From assembly GCA_003349885.1 (NCBI GenBank), contig QFXC01000014.1:124001-188000 (forward strand): a DNA stretch of 64,000 nucleotides. Reading direction: 5' to 3'. Under the pieces are notes generated by a model. That model saw only the letters and a list, made by a program, of their open reading frames with translations, searched no databases and was not told the origin of the DNA. Both the position numbers and the translations under genes were made by a program. Shown here piece after piece: positions 63,056 to 64,000 of the stretch. This stretch comes from an endosymbiont of Galathealinum brachiosum. Its GTDB lineage: Bacteria > Pseudomonadota > Gammaproteobacteria > SZUA-229. Numbering within the stretch: position 1 is the first letter of the stretch; each line of letters opens with the position of its first letter.

Positions 63056-64000
63056 TCACTCTGCTTTAGGTTCAATACCAGATTCAGCTAGCATTTTACG
63101 AATTTTCAAATCACTTCCATCATAATTAAGCGCACATGAATTTGGGTAAGTAATATTAAAAGTTCGCGTTTTAGTACGTTTACCTTCCAATGCATCAAAG
63201 GTCACTTTCACTCCCACTTGAGTAATATGATATTTAGGCAATGTAAGCTCACCTAATAAATCATAAACGGCCTTCGAGTTATTTTTCGTATCTGCCTCCA
63301 ACATAATACGCCGTCTTGAACCCTGTTTAAGGGTGAGCCGCATTCGAGTAACCACCACACTGGAGATACCTTCTACAGCCTCAAGCTTAAACTCAAAATC
63401 ATTATCATTCAGCGGTGCAAGGTCATACACACGCTGGTCAATAGATCCATCTTTTAAAGCTTCTAATTTAAGTATCGTTTTAGCAAAGTGTCTTTGTAAC
63501 TCAGGCACGACTTTGGTATTTTTGGGCGCATATATATCCAACGAACCCTCACTTTCACTGTATACAAAAATTATTTCAAAGGCAGGATGATGAGCTAGAG
63601 TTTTCAGAGTATTACTAACCCACTCTACCCCAGACTGTGCGAAGTCTTCAGGATAGGCAAAAAAGTACTCTTTATCATTACGCCTGTATGGCTCAACTTT
63701 GCAATTTTTACCACGCCCTTGTTGAGAATAAAAGTACTGACTAATAGCCTGAGCAAACGCATCTATGTCCTCATCATCAACATGTGGAGGCAAATTAGGC
63801 AAGTCATTGCGCTTTTTCCAGAACGATGGGCTCACATTATCCGCATGAAGAAACATAGAAGCCCCTCGCCAATATGTTGGTTTTTCAAGAAATGCCCACA
63901 TAACCTTGGAATGGAAGCCATCTATAGCGGCTACAGCCTCCACAAAGCCATCATCATCGTGAAACCTCGACTCATCTATCAAAGCCGCTATGCCTCCCTC
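63056..64000 (-). CDS. Unknown island protein, N-terminus beyond the window
   Basis: The frame is open to the window edge, about 314 codons. The in-frame TTG at 63982 is not chosen as the start because coding-like sequence continues upstream. It contains SRRRIMLEADTKNNSKAVYDLL and an acidic, beta-rich C-terminal half; no membrane segment. It lies 12 nt before the preceding unknown gene, so the pair is likely one unit. Could be part of a defence or maintenance module, but nothing in the sequence proves it. Confidence 0.6.
   Translation of the reverse strand, partial: EGGIAALIDESRFHDDDGFVEAVAAIDGFHSKVMWAFLEKPTYWRGASMFLHADNVSPSFWKKRNDLPNLPPHVDDEDIDAFAQAISQYFYSQQGRGKNCKVEPYRRNDKEYFFAYPEDFAQSGVEWVSNTLKTLAHHPAFEIIFVYSESEGSLDIYAPKNTKVVPELQRHFAKTILKLEALKDGSIDQRVYDLAPLNDNDFEFKLEAVEGISSVVVTRMRLTLKQGSRRRIMLEADTKNNSKAVYDLLGELTLPKYHITQVGVKVTFDALEGKRTKTRTFNITYPNSCALNYDGSDLKIRKMLAESGIEPKAE

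Overview
The window is an AT-rich chromosomal segment of a Gram-negative gammaproteobacterium. The evidence is the bamE/rnfH/ratA/smpB neighbourhood, a RelA with a degenerate hydrolase domain, large PurL, OmpA-type proteins, RavA/ViaA, and a tmRNA whose tag is ANDDNYAIAA. The genus cannot be fixed from the sequence; a DsrC-family protein and quinone-linked molybdoenzyme parts suggest a relative of sulfur-oxidising or marine gammaproteobacteria, which is inference only.

Layout. 1-3.4 kb: an exported protein cut by the window edge, a HIT/GalT-like protein, a small unknown protein, and a B12-binding radical SAM protein. 3.4-4.26 kb: non-coding DNA full of hairpins, bounded by two inverted copies of a ~90-nt module. 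4.26-5.8 kb: two unknown genes. 5.9-20.8 kb: the nitrate-assimilation region. A minus-strand series reads nirB, nirD, a NarB/NasA-type reductase, a DmsB-DmsC fusion, a cysteine-less DsrC-like protein (RspA type), ravA, viaA and a J-domain gene. Divergently there is narK and then a fused PP2C phosphatase/Ser-Thr kinase. The nirB-narK gap has a sigma54-type promoter facing each way and two or three NtrC-like sites between them. 20.9-28.1 kb: a GAF-GGDEF-EAL protein and a 1699-residue Ig-like/thrombospondin-3/OmpA surface protein with exact 300-nt internal periodicity. 28.2-34.4 kb: housekeeping genes relA, fur, bamE, rnfH, ratA, an NSS-family Na+ symporter and smpB. 34.4-41.6 kb: small, mostly membrane, single genes (HlyIII, PACE efflux, ABM, PH-domain, Csp-like copper protein, RDD, ZIP and others). 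41.7-50.9 kb: a MerR-controlled acyl-CoA degradation operon ending in etfBA and ETF-quinone oxidoreductase. 50.9-53.4 kb: a DUF2157/DUF4401/GDYXXLXY membrane trio. 53.5-58.3 kb: an epimerase and purL. 58.4-58.9 kb: ssrA (tmRNA). 58.9-64 kb: the left end of a genomic island inserted at ssrA, with a P4-type integrase, a second tyrosine recombinase, AlpA-like and HTH/zinc genes and two unknown genes, the last cut by the window edge.

How the genes fit together. The most interesting unit is the nitrate block. Nitrate enters through NarK, is reduced by a NarB-like enzyme that may draw electrons from the quinone pool through the DmsBC-like fusion, and nitrite goes to ammonium through NirBD. The same transcript appears to continue into rspA and a RavA-ViaA-J-protein set, so a MoxR/VWA chaperone pair plus a Hsp70 co-chaperone may serve assembly or repair of this membrane-linked reductase. 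The operon continuity and the function of these accessory proteins are inferred from gene order, not shown.
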